The position numbers and the translations under genes were made by a program. DNA of 37,153 nt from a virus. Under the pieces are notes generated by a model. It ran no database searches and had not been told where the DNA came from. It saw only the letters and a list, made by a program, of their open reading frames with translations. This document shows, piece by piece, positions 14,280 to 24,576 of the stretch. Position 1 is the stretch's first letter; each line of letters opens with the position of its first letter. The stretch lies in the IMG/VR virus record IMGVR_UViG_3300020084_000040, positions 1 to 37,153 of that record; one strand, written 5' to 3'.

Positions 14280-17200
14280 TTAGACCTCTACTAACCACCA
14301 ACCCAATGATGCATCAGGAATACCGCTTGGAGTGCCATCAACGTTAACTGATCCAGCAAAAATTAATCCAAGACCAGCATGAGGCGTTTGCACAATTAAT
14401 TCTCCTCCATTATATCCCGTTAGTTGAGAAGCAAATGAAGCTCCCATAACGGCGGTGCCAGTATTTGTATCATCTCCTTGCACTCTTATAGACGTTGGCG
14501 CTCTTACGATAACGGATAAATTAAATGTCAACCCCCCTCTAATATCAAGGAATCTAATCATATCACCAGTCGCAGGCGAAGCGGGCAACTTAATAAGCAT
14601 ATTAGCGGTTGGTCCGATAAAGTAATTTACATTTGATTGTGCGGTTACGACATCGGTTGCAGCGTATACCCACGTTCTGCCTCCAGATGGAGTAAAGTAA
14701 TTATTGATACCGCCCATATCAATTGATCCAGTGTTATTAACACGGAAGTGATTGAATACTGTAAGTTGGACAGTGCCGTTTAATTGTGCACCACTCACGT
14801 GTGAGGGGGGGACAGTCGCCGCAAAGGTGCCTGCTTGAGTTACCTTATAAGTAATACCACCCGCGTTGATAATGTCTCCTAGCACCGCGCTAGCGCCTCC
14901 TACCCATGGAGTGCCGCGTGTTATTTGGAAGTCACCACCATTAAGTCTTAAATCACTCTCAAAAACACTCGTGCCTGATGTAGCAGTTGATTTAATTACT
15001 CCAGCAACTGTAAGATCACCAGAAGAATTAATAAGTTGTAATTTATTGGTAGTGCCATCTGATCCAAAGATTTTTAAATCGCCTCCATTAATAATGGTAT
15101 TGCCATTTGCACTATCAATTTGGAATTTAGTCAATGGTGTGCTGGCGCCATCCGTAATTTTAAATACTTGTGCAGCTGCAGCTGGTAATCCAGTAGTTGT
15201 GCCGTTAAGAATAATACTATTATTAACGTTTAGTGTGCCATCAATAATGGTATTGCCAGTTAATGCACTGATTGTAACTTTACCAGTTAAAGCAGTGGGG
15301 GTTGAGTTGGCACCGTCTCCAACAGCGAGACTTCCTAAAATTGTTGTGTTGCCTGTAGTTGATTCAATTTTTGCTTTTATTACAGCAGGAGTGCCACCAT
15401 CATTAATAATTAATGACTGTATATCAGTATCGACAAATCCAGAAACAGCAACGATTTCTCCATCACTTAAAATAAGATAATCATTAGTAGTTACAGCGCC
15501 AGTAAAATCAGAAACAGTAACAGACGTAGCAGCGGCAGTAATTCCGCCAGCATTTGTAATCCAACTAGCGTCATCAAATTTTTGCAATTTAACAATTACG
15601 CCGTTATCTGGGTGATCAATCTTTTGTGTAGTGTTAAGTTGTGCTCGTTGTACTTTAATTCTAAACCCAAGCGGATCATTAACATTGTTGAGATTTGTAA
15701 GCTCTGTAATTTTAACAATTTCGCTATTTGCTTGGTTTGGCAGATATGTATACCCAGTTGGTGCTGGTGTTGGAGTAATACTTCTATCAATTAATAAGAA
15801 ATCACCAATACCAAAATCTGTAGCAGTTGATGCTTCTTTTAAATATAAGAAAAATTCACCAATTGTAGATCCTGGCACAGCAAACGAGGATCCTCCCCAA
15901 TAAGCATTACCCTGAGTATCAATGGTCTTATTTACTACGATAGTTTTTAACAGGTCAATATTTCTATACGAAACATCGCCAGCAGAATGTGTAGTAGCAG
16001 GAATACTAAATCTGCCTCTAACAATATTAATCGTGCTGGCATTTAAACCGCCATTAAGATTAATATTGCCATTTACCGTGGCAGATCCACCCACTCGCAA
16101 ACTATTACGAATATCAGTTAATCCCGCTTCAGATCCAATCTTAAGTTGTCCAGCGTTATTACCAAAATTAATAATAGATGCCCCACCACTATCAAACAAA
16201 TTAAGAGTTTGGACTTGAGTAAATAATCTTACTGTATTAGATGATCCTGTGGGATATCCCGTGCCAATTTCTAGGTTACCATCACATTTTGTTTGATGTG
16301 TTCTAATTCGGGTGCTACTAGATAAATTAGCGAATGCTCCTCCAAGAGTAATGTTTGAAATATTTGTGCCAACATTAGGCACTGTGCCAATATTTACCGT
16401 AGAATTAGTCGCTAACGTATGAATATTAAGTTGACTAACTCCGTTATGCGTAGTGCCAATACTAACTGAGTGAGTTGGGGTGGCGGACGCAGTAATAGTT
16501 CCTGTTGTAGACCCAGAAGCGTTTACATATGTAGTAGATCCTGGAGTTTCTACAATATAGAATTGATTTGTTTTGTTGGTTGCCCACGTGGTATATGCTG
16601 CATCATCACTAACAACATACTCGCTGTATCCTGGTGGCACTGGAAGAGGAGCAACATAATAAAACTTAGGATTTCCACTAGTATCATTAGAAACAATACC
16701 ATTCAATAAGGTGCCACCAGTTGAGATAGTAAATCTTACTGGGGTATCTGGAATCAATCCATGCCCAGTCCAGTTTACAGTAGCTGGAGTGCCTGCAGTG
16801 ATAGTTACTGTTACCGCAGTATTTGTTACTGAGTTACCAATGTTAATTGTGCGTGTTTTACTACCAATATTAATTGTGCCTACAGTATCTCCAGTTAATA
16901 GATTAAATGAAGTATTAAGTGTATCGAGTTGATTACCACCAATTTTTACATTTTTTTCAACAAGTAAATTACCTTGTTGACCGCCAATTCTAGTATTACC
17001 ATCAACAACAAAATGCTCATATTTACCAATACCAGTTTGCCTGACGTTAATTCCTATTCTTCCTTTTTTAACGCCAAGTGCTTCTCCTTGTTGATCTAGC
17101 TCCGAAATTGTATCAATGCGTAATGCTGCCCAATTAGAGGGAGTGCTACTATCACCACCAATCAACACGGCATGTTCGATGCCTGGATCAGTTAAACGTA

Positions 17201-20200
17201 ATCCAACTCTGTCTACGGGATTTGGTTGAGCTGCATATTGCGTGCTGGTTGGTCTTCTACCACTTACAAATAATGTGCCTACAAGATCTAAGTTTGCTCT
17301 TGGTTTAATATTATCTTCTGAAATTTCATCAATGTATGAATTTGATGCTTGAGTATGCGCGGCACGAGCAATGGTATTAATACCCATTCTATAGTCACCA
17401 ATACTATCGGTTTTTGTGCGAATAGTTTCAGATCCAACAACACCAACTTCTTTCCATTTAGAATTAGCGATAGAAATTTGAAGAGTTGGCTCAGTTGTAA
17501 TTGTAAATATATTAGTGATTGCAATAGGATTATTTACTGCAAGATAAACAAAATTAGCATTTGGATTAAATGTAAATGGAGATAGATTCAATACAGTCCA
17601 GATACCATTGACGTTTGGGTTGCTAACTCCCGTAATTCTAAGTTGAGAGTTAACTGTAACTGGACTACTCAATGTTGCGTTTGTTTTTATGCCTCCCCAA
17701 GTAACTTTAATTACGTTGGTGTCTGTGCCTTGAATGCTAGCAAATTCAGCAGCAGTCCCACCAGAAGTAATCGTGGTAAATTCATTAAAATCATTTGCAT
17801 AAATCCAACCCAAAGATCCACTATAAGTAACTTTAGTGCCTTTGAATAAAATATCTCCAGAGAGCACACCTCTACCACCAAAATTAATATTTTGGTCTGA
17901 TCCATATACTCCACCAGGCCATGTATTTGATGTATGATTTCTCATCGAATACTGTTGCTTGGTGGCACCGCCTCTAGTATTAAACTGAAGCGCACCAGTC
18001 CTAACAATATTTCTACCAATAACAATATCGCCTGCTTTATCTCTATTCAACTCCCCATCATCAAGCGGAGCAACATTTCTTAGAGATGTAATGATAGTTA
18101 AAGCAAATACATCAGTAAAATCAGTGCCACTCTTAGTCGGAGCAACATTAACTACAATAGGAGATAAGAATGTGTTTGCCTGACCAAATAGAGCTTTAAA
18201 GGTTGTAATATCGTTGAATGTTACTGGTTGATCAAATGTAGTCACAAGACTACTAAGATCGCCCGCCTCATCTTCAGACGATTCTAAAGTTGCTGCTTCT
18301 AAGAATTTTTCTTCACCAGTAATAGCATTGATTTTTCTATTGCCAATGTAAAGATCACCATTAGAGTTTAACCCTGTGTAAAATACAATACCAGCATCTT
18401 GTTTCTTAGCTTGAGCATAAAAATCTTGGGTATCTGTTAAAACAACTTCTTGGCGCGAAGGGAATCCTGTTGAGTAATTACCTGGACCAAATCCCAAATA
18501 TTCAAATGTGTGGTTACCAGATCGTGCAATTGACGGACGACGCAACTCAACATAAAGTCTTTGCTCTAGAGGGAATTCACTAATACCACCGATCTTAATT
18601 AGTCTGTCTTCAGATCCAGAGGTTGCGTTACCTTCTATTGCCTTAATTGATTCACTGCCACTAAATGTCTTGCCACCTGATCCAGGATCCGAAATAAAAT
18701 CTAAAATAACTTCTTTTGTTAAACTACGTTTGTTGTCATTAACAGTAACTAAACCATGGACATAGTTATCTGCGGCTGAAGAAGTTGCTGCTGGATCAAG
18801 AATTGTACTATCACGAGTGCCATCATCTTTTACTTGGAAAAGTAATGGGTCGTTTTTATAATTTAATGGGTAAATTTTAGAAATTGGTTGACTAAACTTG
18901 AAGTTTCTAAAGTTATCATTTATACCAGCTCCAGTTGGGAATGGTCTTATATCTCCTCTTACACAAGATAGATAGTAAACGCCATCTTGTTGCCCAGGAA
19001 TTCTTCTTTTAATTTCTTTAATGCCAAAGATGTAATAAGTATTAAGAAGATCAGGATCGTCAGTAACAGAATCTACAAAATATGATCCACCAACATCATC
19101 AGTAATTGTATCACCAGGAGTTATTGTATATACGTTAGATCCTTGATTGACATATAAATTATTTGATATTCTATCTCTTCCACCGTTTGGTTGCTCTGCT
19201 AATACTGCGGTAACTTGTGCTACTCCAGTGCCTTGACTAAACGTTGTTGCTGTTTGTCCATTGTAATCAATGTTGCCTAACGTAATATTTCTAAGAATGA
19301 GGAAATTTTTTGACGGAAACCATGCATGTACAGTAGCAGATCCAGAAGAAAATCCAGACCACGTAACTGCAGATCCAATAATAAATTGTCCATTCCCACC
19401 TTGAGGTGCAGCAACTTTTATACTTGTGAAAATTTCATTTTTTAAACCAACGTTAATAATAGTATGGTCAAATACTGTTAACTCAAGATTTGGAATTCCG
19501 TTTGTTATTACCGTTTTAGCAGATTGAATAGTAAAAGCAACTTTGCTATCCGTTTCTACTATTTTTGGATCATTATATGGATCGTATGCACTTGTAACTG
19601 GCGTAGGTAAAGCAGCTAATTGTGTGTTAGTTAGACCCAATCTTTCTGTTACTGAAGCACCATCATTGTTAACTGTTTTACTAAAGTTTGCGAGTGGTGT
19701 CACCCCAGTGTTTGCTGGTTTTAGTATAATTTTTTGTGGTCTTAATTTTCTCTTATCATCAGTACGAATTTTAATAACAAATCCATTTAGCGGATCTCTT
19801 ACAGTTGATTTATAAGAAGGAACGACATAACGGAATCTATAAATTCTATCATCTTTATCTCTGGTATCCTCTATACGCACAAAATAAGAATCTGTGGTCC
19901 TTAATTTACCTGTGATATCAGCATAATCAGGATCTTTTAATCTTCTTAAAATATTAGTAGTATTGGTTGGATCTGCAACCGTTTGCAAATACCAATTACC
20001 AGAAGTGCCAACTGTCGTATCAAATTTAACTGGACTTCTTTTTTTATTTGCATAAACATAAAAATATTTAATTATGCCACTTGCTTGGAATGTAATTGGA
20101 TTGGTGCCAGCGATAGCATCTGCTGCTTCATTATGAATAGTAAAAGTTTTATTAGAAACATATCTGACCCAATATTCTCTATTGATAGGGAGTTTCCCGT

Positions 20201-23200
20201 TTGCTGGATTGAATACCGCTTGCCAAGATGATGACAATGTTGGCAATTCAGATCCACTGATATCATTAGCTACACGGAAAAATACTTTTTGTATTGTTGG
20301 GGTGCCGCTCTTAGGCAAATCAAAATTGTGAGCAACGGTTGTCTCTAATATACCAGGACCTCCACTTACTGGTTGGAAGACTTTATACTTATGAGCATCA
20401 TATTTAGTATCTAAAACATAGGAATAAAGATCTATTACTACATTTGGATCTACAGAATCCGTTTCTGGAGAATAGATGTAAATACCTGCTGAAGCATTTT
20501 CTGGACTAGTTGCAAGCATTAATTTTTGTTGATCTGATCCACCAAAAATTGGTATTTGATTCCCCAATGGATCAGTTGTAAAAGGCCAAGTTGAATAATC
20601 TGCAGGGAAAGTTTTTCTGCCAGGAGCAATTACATAATAAAGGGTATTGGTATCAAATCCTTTAGGCAATCTAACAACACGTTTGTCTACGTTAGCATTT
20701 AAAGGACGAGGCACAAGTCTAACGGGAGTGCCAGTTTCCAAATCATGTGGGTTGGATGGACTTGCAGGAGTTCCCGCTGGTGTAAATTCTGTTAACGTAA
20801 ACAGTGTTGATCTTTGCGACAACACTGCAGTATTTGCTACGGGAGTATTTCTTGCCACACTGCCAATACCAGTGTTAATAATAGTTGAGATAATCTCATT
20901 AAATGTGTTTATAGTTACTGCAATGCTATTGCACTCTGGATATACTGTATCTTGGGTAATGCCATAATTTGCGTATGGAGTGTTATAGGTTGCCCAAACA
21001 CCAGATTGCAATTCAAATTTTAGGACAGCATTAGTTGCGCTAGCAGTAGCGTTAACAGTAAGAGTCCTTGTAGCATTACCCAATTCAATTTGAGATGTGC
21101 CAATTAATTGTTTAACAAAAGTATTTGGTGGAATTAATGTGCTTGGTGTAATTGGTAGGTTGTTACTATCTACCGCCGAGAAACTAGTAACTCTCATGCC
21201 AACAACAATACCTAAATTATTGCCAACTGTTACAATTGCCGACCCATTGGTAGTAGTGACATTTTGCCTGGTATAATCCCAGTTACGCATTGCAGCAATT
21301 GCAAGATTTCTTGCATAAGCAAATGCTTCTAAGGTTTCTGTTTTTTCTCCATTAATATAATCTAAAATATATCCATCTTGTTTGCCATCAGTTGTGTCTT
21401 GACTTAATTGCACGGCAGTATAATATGACTCTGCCGCTTGAATTGTATTAATATTACCACCTAATCTTAGGTCAGCAATCCATGCCTCCAAAACAAATCC
21501 TACATCTCGTTGACACTTACTAACTGATCCAGGAGCTGCTTGAAGATATGGAAGATTTAAAAGCGCTGGATATTTCTCAGTAATAAACCCAAACGTTTCT
21601 TTAGCAATAAACTCTTTATTGGCGTCAATTTGATTAGCAGCATCTTGTGCCAAATGATCTACATTTAATCCCTGGGGATTTAGTGTATCTAGAGCACAAG
21701 ACCATCTCTTGAATCCAGTGGGAGTAATTTCTGCAGATTTAAGTTGAGGTCCACTCTCATTAATAGTTGTATCTGGATCTAACTGGACATATAATCTTTC
21801 TTTTGATGATGCGCCAATTCTAAACCCACCCACACTGGTTGCTGGTTTTTTTCCTGGGTCATTAAGATCGTCGGCACCAAGATATACTTTGGTATCATTA
21901 GTTTGATCATTACTTAATTTGATATCAACAGTATACCATTGTAATTTCTTTTCGGTAGATGAGCTAACAATTCTGGGCGGAATAATATGTGTTAAATATC
22001 CGCCTTTATCTTGGTTGAAAGCAAATCCTTTGTGACCAATTGCATGTAGAGACGTATTACCAAAGTTAGAGTTAGAGTTGGTGATTGACATATCACCACC
22101 AGACTCCATAAGGAAGTGGTCAGCAAATCCTACAGCAAAGATAGAAACGCACTGAATAAACGAATCTTCTGACGCTCTAACGTGGAAGTTTCTCCAATCA
22201 TCTTTCCAATATGCATCACCTTTGGTATGATAAACTGTTGTGCCAAAAGCATCAGTTAATGATGCTTGATTCCAAGTGTTTGTAAATTCATCATAACGAA
22301 TGAATGCACGGTCATCTTTCTGCAGTGAAACACCCGTATACTGGGCGATAACCATCGATTTGAAACCAGTTGCTCTGCTACCATCCGCCCAAATACCACA
22401 AATACCCCACGTAGATCTAATTGAAACGTTGAAAACATATGGAGAGGCAGATTCTACTGAGTCAAGTTCTGCTTGGACACCAGCGTTTGGACTTACTGCT
22501 TTGGGTGACGTTGATCCCGTGTAAGTATTGCCACTAACTAATCCTAATCCAGTAGCAGTTGCTGGGAGTATGTAATTAAATTCTTTTGGATCAATAGAAT
22601 TAATGTTGTTTACGCGGAATGATCCATTAAGAGCATCATTTAATCCATTATTTGCGATAACAACAAACTGTCCTTGGAAAAATCCATGATTAACTTTTGT
22701 CCTTACAGTAACAGTAAGCGTTCCTGGAGGACTTGAATTAACGGGAGTAATAGATTCAATTTGAATACCGTCTTGTAGAGGACCTACAATTCTATTTTCC
22801 TGTGCTCTTTGTGTAAATTGACCCGCACCAAACCCATCGCTACCTGCGATTGTTGGTTGATATTGACTAAATGCTTTTGCAATTTTTCTGTATAAAAGAC
22901 TCAGATCATTTTTATCAGCAAATACAAAGTTTGTAATTTTGTGGTGAGAAAATTCTGGTCTTAAAGTTTGTGTAGAATTTGGTTGAAAATATACCTCACC
23001 AGATCCACTACTATTACTATATAATGGGCTACCCGTCGCTGCATCACCATCCATAATGGTGAATTGCCAGAAGTAGCATCCCCCCGTTACATTAAACATC
23101 GATGTGCGAGGGACATCTTTGTCTGCAGGATCTGGGACATATAGAGGGCGTACTTGTGTCCTACGAAGGTCCATACCAACGAGTGAAGTGCCACGAGGAA

Positions 23201-23591
23201 TAGTAGCACCTCCATTTACAGAATTAAACTTATAAAGAACATTGTTTGGATTAGAAAGATCTAGTATTGAAGTATCTGTCCAAACATTATTTGCTTGGTC
23301 AAAACCAAACGGATTAATTGTTAGTGCGGTAGGGTCTCCTGGTCTATTATCAACATAGTGATTACCAGGAGACAGCATGATCGTAAACTGGTCAAAACGA
23401 TCATTTTCTGCATCAGGTACATAAGAAAATCTTGCTACTTCCAAAAACGCCCTTTGAATTGTAAGAAAAGGTCTGATTGGTGTATTTCCTCTATTATCTA
23501 AAGCATCCGAGGCATTGAAATCATCTGGTGAAACATATAGATATCTACCAGTTTTACTAGAGATAAGATTATCCAGTTTAGTTAATGGCAT
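14280..23591 (-). CDS. giant 3103-residue virion structural protein, fibre-like
   Basis: Begins MPLTKLDNLISSKTGRYLYV followed by SPDDFNASDALDNRGN, an N terminus I associate with very large structural proteins of T4-like cyanophages. Residues to about 640 look like a right-handed beta helix. Around 660-780 is a helical domain (ETFGFITEKYPALL, KCQRDVGFVLEAWIADLRLG). From about 2000 onward are many fibre-type repeats (such as GNTIIDGTLNVNNS). The last 120 residues form a compact beta domain ending GWWLVEV. The ATG at 23591 follows GAGGAAT, and a T4-type late promoter lies 40 nt upstream. It is probably a long fibre shaft or peripheral baseplate fibre. No enzymatic motif is evident. Confidence 0.85.
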   Translation of the reverse strand: MPLTKLDNLISSKTGRYLYVSPDDFNASDALDNRGNTPIRPFLTIQRAFLEVARFSYVPDAENDRFDQFTIMLSPGNHYVDNRPGDPTALTINPFGFDQANNVWTDTSILDLSNPNNVLYKFNSVNGGATIPRGTSLVGMDLRRTQVRPLYVPDPADKDVPRTSMFNVTGGCYFWQFTIMDGDAATGSPLYSNSSGSGEVYFQPNSTQTLRPEFSHHKITNFVFADKNDLSLLYRKIAKAFSQYQPTIAGSDGFGAGQFTQRAQENRIVGPLQDGIQIESITPVNSSPPGTLTVTVRTKVNHGFFQGQFVVIANNGLNDALNGSFRVNNINSIDPKEFNYILPATATGLGLVSGNTYTGSTSPKAVSPNAGVQAELDSVESASPYVFNVSIRSTWGICGIWADGSRATGFKSMVIAQYTGVSLQKDDRAFIRYDEFTNTWNQASLTDAFGTTVYHTKGDAYWKDDWRNFHVRASEDSFIQCVSIFAVGFADHFLMESGGDMSITNSNSNFGNTSLHAIGHKGFAFNQDKGGYLTHIIPPRIVSSSTEKKLQWYTVDIKLSNDQTNDTKVYLGADDLNDPGKKPATSVGGFRIGASSKERLYVQLDPDTTINESGPQLKSAEITPTGFKRWSCALDTLNPQGLNVDHLAQDAANQIDANKEFIAKETFGFITEKYPALLNLPYLQAAPGSVSKCQRDVGFVLEAWIADLRLGGNINTIQAAESYYTAVQLSQDTTDGKQDGYILDYINGEKTETLEAFAYARNLAIAAMRNWDYTRQNVTTTNGSAIVTVGNNLGIVVGMRVTSFSAVDSNNLPITPSTLIPPNTFVKQLIGTSQIELGNATRTLTVNATASATNAVLKFELQSGVWATYNTPYANYGITQDTVYPECNSIAVTINTFNEIISTIINTGIGSVARNTPVANTAVLSQRSTLFTLTEFTPAGTPASPSNPHDLETGTPVRLVPRPLNANVDKRVVRLPKGFDTNTLYYVIAPGRKTFPADYSTWPFTTDPLGNQIPIFGGSDQQKLMLATSPENASAGIYIYSPETDSVDPNVVIDLYSYVLDTKYDAHKYKVFQPVSGGPGILETTVAHNFDLPKSGTPTIQKVFFRVANDISGSELPTLSSSWQAVFNPANGKLPINREYWVRYVSNKTFTIHNEAADAIAGTNPITFQASGIIKYFYVYANKKRSPVKFDTTVGTSGNWYLQTVADPTNTTNILRRLKDPDYADITGKLRTTDSYFVRIEDTRDKDDRIYRFRYVVPSYKSTVRDPLNGFVIKIRTDDKRKLRPQKIILKPANTGVTPLANFSKTVNNDGASVTERLGLTNTQLAALPTPVTSAYDPYNDPKIVETDSKVAFTIQSAKTVITNGIPNLELTVFDHTIINVGLKNEIFTSIKVAAPQGGNGQFIIGSAVTWSGFSSGSATVHAWFPSKNFLILRNITLGNIDYNGQTATTFSQGTGVAQVTAVLAEQPNGGRDRISNNLYVNQGSNVYTITPGDTITDDVGGSYFVDSVTDDPDLLNTYYIFGIKEIKRRIPGQQDGVYYLSCVRGDIRPFPTGAGINDNFRNFKFSQPISKIYPLNYKNDPLLFQVKDDGTRDSTILDPAATSSAADNYVHGLVTVNDNKRSLTKEVILDFISDPGSGGKTFSGSESIKAIEGNATSGSEDRLIKIGGISEFPLEQRLYVELRRPSIARSGNHTFEYLGFGPGNYSTGFPSRQEVVLTDTQDFYAQAKKQDAGIVFYTGLNSNGDLYIGNRKINAITGEEKFLEAATLESSEDEAGDLSSLVTTFDQPVTFNDITTFKALFGQANTFLSPIVVNVAPTKSGTDFTDVFALTIITSLRNVAPLDDGELNRDKAGDIVIGRNIVRTGALQFNTRGGATKQQYSMRNHTSNTWPGGVYGSDQNINFGGRGVLSGDILFKGTKVTYSGSLGWIYANDFNEFTTITSGGTAAEFASIQGTDTNVIKVTWGGIKTNATLSSPVTVNSQLRITGVSNPNVNGIWTVLNLSPFTFNPNANFVYLAVNNPIAITNIFTITTEPTLQISIANSKWKEVGVVGSETIRTKTDSIGDYRMGINTIARAAHTQASNSYIDEISEDNIKPRANLDLVGTLFVSGRRPTSTQYAAQPNPVDRVGLRLTDPGIEHAVLIGGDSSTPSNWAALRIDTISELDQQGEALGVKKGRIGINVRQTGIGKYEHFVVDGNTRIGGQQGNLLVEKNVKIGGNQLDTLNTSFNLLTGDTVGTINIGSKTRTINIGNSVTNTAVTVTITAGTPATVNWTGHGLIPDTPVRFTISTGGTLLNGIVSNDTSGNPKFYYVAPLPVPPGYSEYVVSDDAAYTTWATNKTNQFYIVETPGSTTYVNASGSTTGTITASATPTHSVSIGTTHNGVSQLNIHTLATNSTVNIGTVPNVGTNISNITLGGAFANLSSSTRIRTHQTKCDGNLEIGTGYPTGSSNTVRLFTQVQTLNLFDSGGASIINFGNNAGQLKIGSEAGLTDIRNSLRVGGSATVNGNINLNGGLNASTINIVRGRFSIPATTHSAGDVSYRNIDLLKTIVVNKTIDTQGNAYWGGSSFAVPGSTIGEFFLYLKEASTATDFGIGDFLLIDRSITPTPAPTGYTYLPNQANSEIVKITELTNLNNVNDPLGFRIKVQRAQLNTTQKIDHPDNGVIVKLQKFDDASWITNAGGITAAATSVTVSDFTGAVTTNDYLILSDGEIVAVSGFVDTDIQSLIINDGGTPAVIKAKIESTTGNTTILGSLAVGDGANSTPTALTGKVTISALTGNTIIDGTLNVNNSIILNGTTTGLPAAAAQVFKITDGASTPLTKFQIDSANGNTIINGGDLKIFGSDGTTNKLQLINSSGDLTVAGVIKSTATSGTSVFESDLRLNGGDFQITRGTPWVGGASAVLGDIINAGGITYKVTQAGTFAATVPPSHVSGAQLNGTVQLTVFNHFRVNNTGSIDMGGINNYFTPSGGRTWVYAATDVVTAQSNVNYFIGPTANMLIKLPASPATGDMIRFLDIRGGLTFNLSVIVRAPTSIRVQGDDTNTGTAVMGASFASQLTGYNGGELIVQTPHAGLGLIFAGSVNVDGTPSGIPDASLGWWLVEV

Positions 23592-23630
23592 ATTCCTCAG
23601 TTATCCGCGATATGGAGATTTCTTCTGAGT

Positions 23631-23638
23631 TATTTATA
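23631..23638 (-). promoter_or_regulatory. T4-type late promoter box
   Basis: TATAAATA on the minus strand is an exact match to the T4 late promoter consensus read by the phage sigma gp55. It lies immediately after the tRNA-side terminator and 40 nt upstream of the giant structural gene. The leader between them is otherwise plain. Confidence 0.8.
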
Positions 23639-23639
23639 C

Positions 23640-23669
23640 AAAAAAACCCCAGGCATCCCCGAGGTTTTT
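23640..23669 (-). terminator. intrinsic terminator after tRNA-Thr
   Basis: On the minus strand AAAAACCTC-GGGGATGCCT-GGGGTTTTT gives a 9-bp stem with one G-U pair, followed by more T residues. The G-U pair exists only in the minus-strand RNA, which supports the direction. It ends the small-gene/tRNA unit. Confidence 0.8.
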
Positions 23670-23688
23670 GCGTCTCCCTTCACACGGA

Positions 23689-23760
23689 AGCCTAATGTCA
23701 GACTTGAACTGACGACCGCTCGCTTACAAGGCGAGTGCTCTACCACTGAGCTAATCAGGC
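23689..23760 (-). tRNA. tRNA-Thr (anticodon UGU)
   Basis: A 72-nt cloverleaf. Acceptor GCCTGAT/ATTAGGC (one G-U); D arm GCTC/GAGC; anticodon stem CTCGC/GCGAG with loop CTTGTAA, so anticodon TGT reads ACA; T arm GTCAG-TTCAAGT-CTGAC. No 3' CCA is encoded; the base after the acceptor is T. It begins 1 nt after the stop of the preceding small gene, so it must be processed from a joint transcript. Confidence 0.95.
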
Positions 23761-23761
23761 A

Positions 23762-24028
23762 TTATTCGTCTTGTGGAAGTAAATCTGGATTTTCAACTTC
23801 AACGTCAAACAGTAGAGGGTGCGCTTTTTCCGTTATTAAATAATTTGAAAATCTATATAAATCCTCATCATCAAAGTCATGGTGTTGAAGTGCTTCTAAT
23901 TGTACTGAGGGGTGATCTTGTATAATCTGAGGTAATTCGTCAAACGTATATGGAACACCTTGAATGAAATACATTCTCACAACCTGCCCCATATAAAAGC
24001 AATATGCTTGAGAGAGTGTGTATTTCAT
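23762..24028 (-). CDS. 88-residue acidic hypothetical protein between two tRNAs
   Basis: Begins MKYTLSQAYCFYMGQVVRMY. It appears alpha/beta with a strongly acidic C-terminal half (DDEDLYRFSNYL, ending NPDLLPQDE). ATG at 24028 has a weak GGGA upstream. The inverted repeat CCACTA/TAGTGG (24036-24041 and 24051-24056) sits between this start and tRNA-Leu and may guide RNA processing. No family recognised; its location between tRNA genes suggests expression before the structural genes. Confidence 0.7.
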   Translation of the reverse strand: MKYTLSQAYCFYMGQVVRMYFIQGVPYTFDELPQIIQDHPSVQLEALQHHDFDDEDLYRFSNYLITEKAHPLLFDVEVENPDLLPQDE

Positions 24029-24060
24029 AACATTCCCACTACATAGTATTTAGTGGAAAA

Positions 24061-24143
24061 TAGGAGCAGGGAGACTTGAACTCCCACGGGCAATGCCCAA
24101 CAGATTTTAAGTCTGGTGTGTCTACCGATTCCACCATGCTCCC
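24061..24143 (-). tRNA. tRNA-Leu (anticodon UAA)
   Basis: An 83-nt class II tRNA. Acceptor GGGAGCA/TGCTCCT with a G1-U72 wobble and discriminator A73, as expected for Leu; anticodon loop CTTAAAA gives TAA, reading UUA; long variable arm TGGGCATTGCCC; T arm GGGAG-TTCAAGT-CTCCC. No CCA is encoded. UUA is a codon favoured by AT-rich phage genes. Confidence 0.95.
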
Positions 24144-24149
24144 AAAAAA

Positions 24150-24332
24150 CTATCGAGAGATAACGATATCTGTCTTTAGTAGTTTTTTACATTTATCAAT
24201 CAACTCAACGAACTCGTTAATTGTAGCACATTTAAATGAAACGGGTGCCCCCTCAACAGTATAAACTGTTACTTTCTTTAAGTAAAGATTTGCATAGATT
24301 TTGGGAATAATAGTGTTTTCAAATATATTCAT
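24150..24332 (-). CDS. 60-residue hypothetical protein
   Basis: Begins MNIFENTIIPKIYANLYLKK and continues as strands followed by a C-terminal helix (ATINEFVELIDKCKKLL). The ATG at 24332 overlaps the end of the preceding gene by 14 nt, which makes coupled translation likely; a longer in-frame reading to 24461 would overlap that gene much more. No Shine-Dalgarno is visible. Function unknown. The stop is 6 nt before tRNA-Leu. Confidence 0.6.
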   Translation of the reverse strand: MNIFENTIIPKIYANLYLKKVTVYTVEGAPVSFKCATINEFVELIDKCKKLLKTDIVISR

Positions 24333-24555
24333 GATATTTAAGAAACATATATCCAATGTCATCGCCCGTTTCAGCTGATCCCCATTCCATATATTCTTGA
24401 CACAAAGCGATGATGTCTTCATCCCGCCCCTCTTTATCAAGAATGTCAAATCGGCGCTCAACGTGAGCTAAAATTTCGTCAATGACCTCTTCAACATTTG
24501 GATCATCTTGGTAAGAGACGCTGCCGTCATCACCGTAATCAACACAATCAATCAT
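24319..24555 (-). CDS. 78-residue acidic hypothetical protein
   Basis: Begins MIDCVDYGDDGSVSYQDDPN; strongly acidic with a central helix (VEEVIDEILAHVERRFDILD) and a second helix (DIIALCQEYMEWG). ATG at 24555 is preferred because AAGG lies 6 nt upstream and because the longer reading from 24597 would begin upstream of the likely transcription start. It is the first gene after a strong sigma70-type promoter. No known family. Confidence 0.7.
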   Translation of the reverse strand: MIDCVDYGDDGSVSYQDDPNVEEVIDEILAHVERRFDILDKEGRDEDIIALCQEYMEWGSAETGDDIGYMFLKYHEYI

Positions 24556-24576
24556 AAGTGCCTTGCAGATGAGAAT

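Noticed and set aside
14866-15480. 204-codon open frame on the plus strand
   Set aside because: It lies entirely opposite the fibre-repeat part of the giant structural gene; its composition is that of a reverse-strand shadow.
24047-24053. CTAAATA on the minus strand, similar to a late promoter box, upstream of the 88-residue gene
   Set aside because: It lacks the full TATAAATA, lies within a small inverted repeat between tRNA and gene, and the gene is already served by the upstream promoter. Possible but not supported enough.
24150-24461. Longer 103-codon version of the 60-residue gene
   Set aside because: The extra N-terminal part overlaps the preceding gene by 143 nt in another frame; the ATG at 24332 gives a normal 14-nt overlap.
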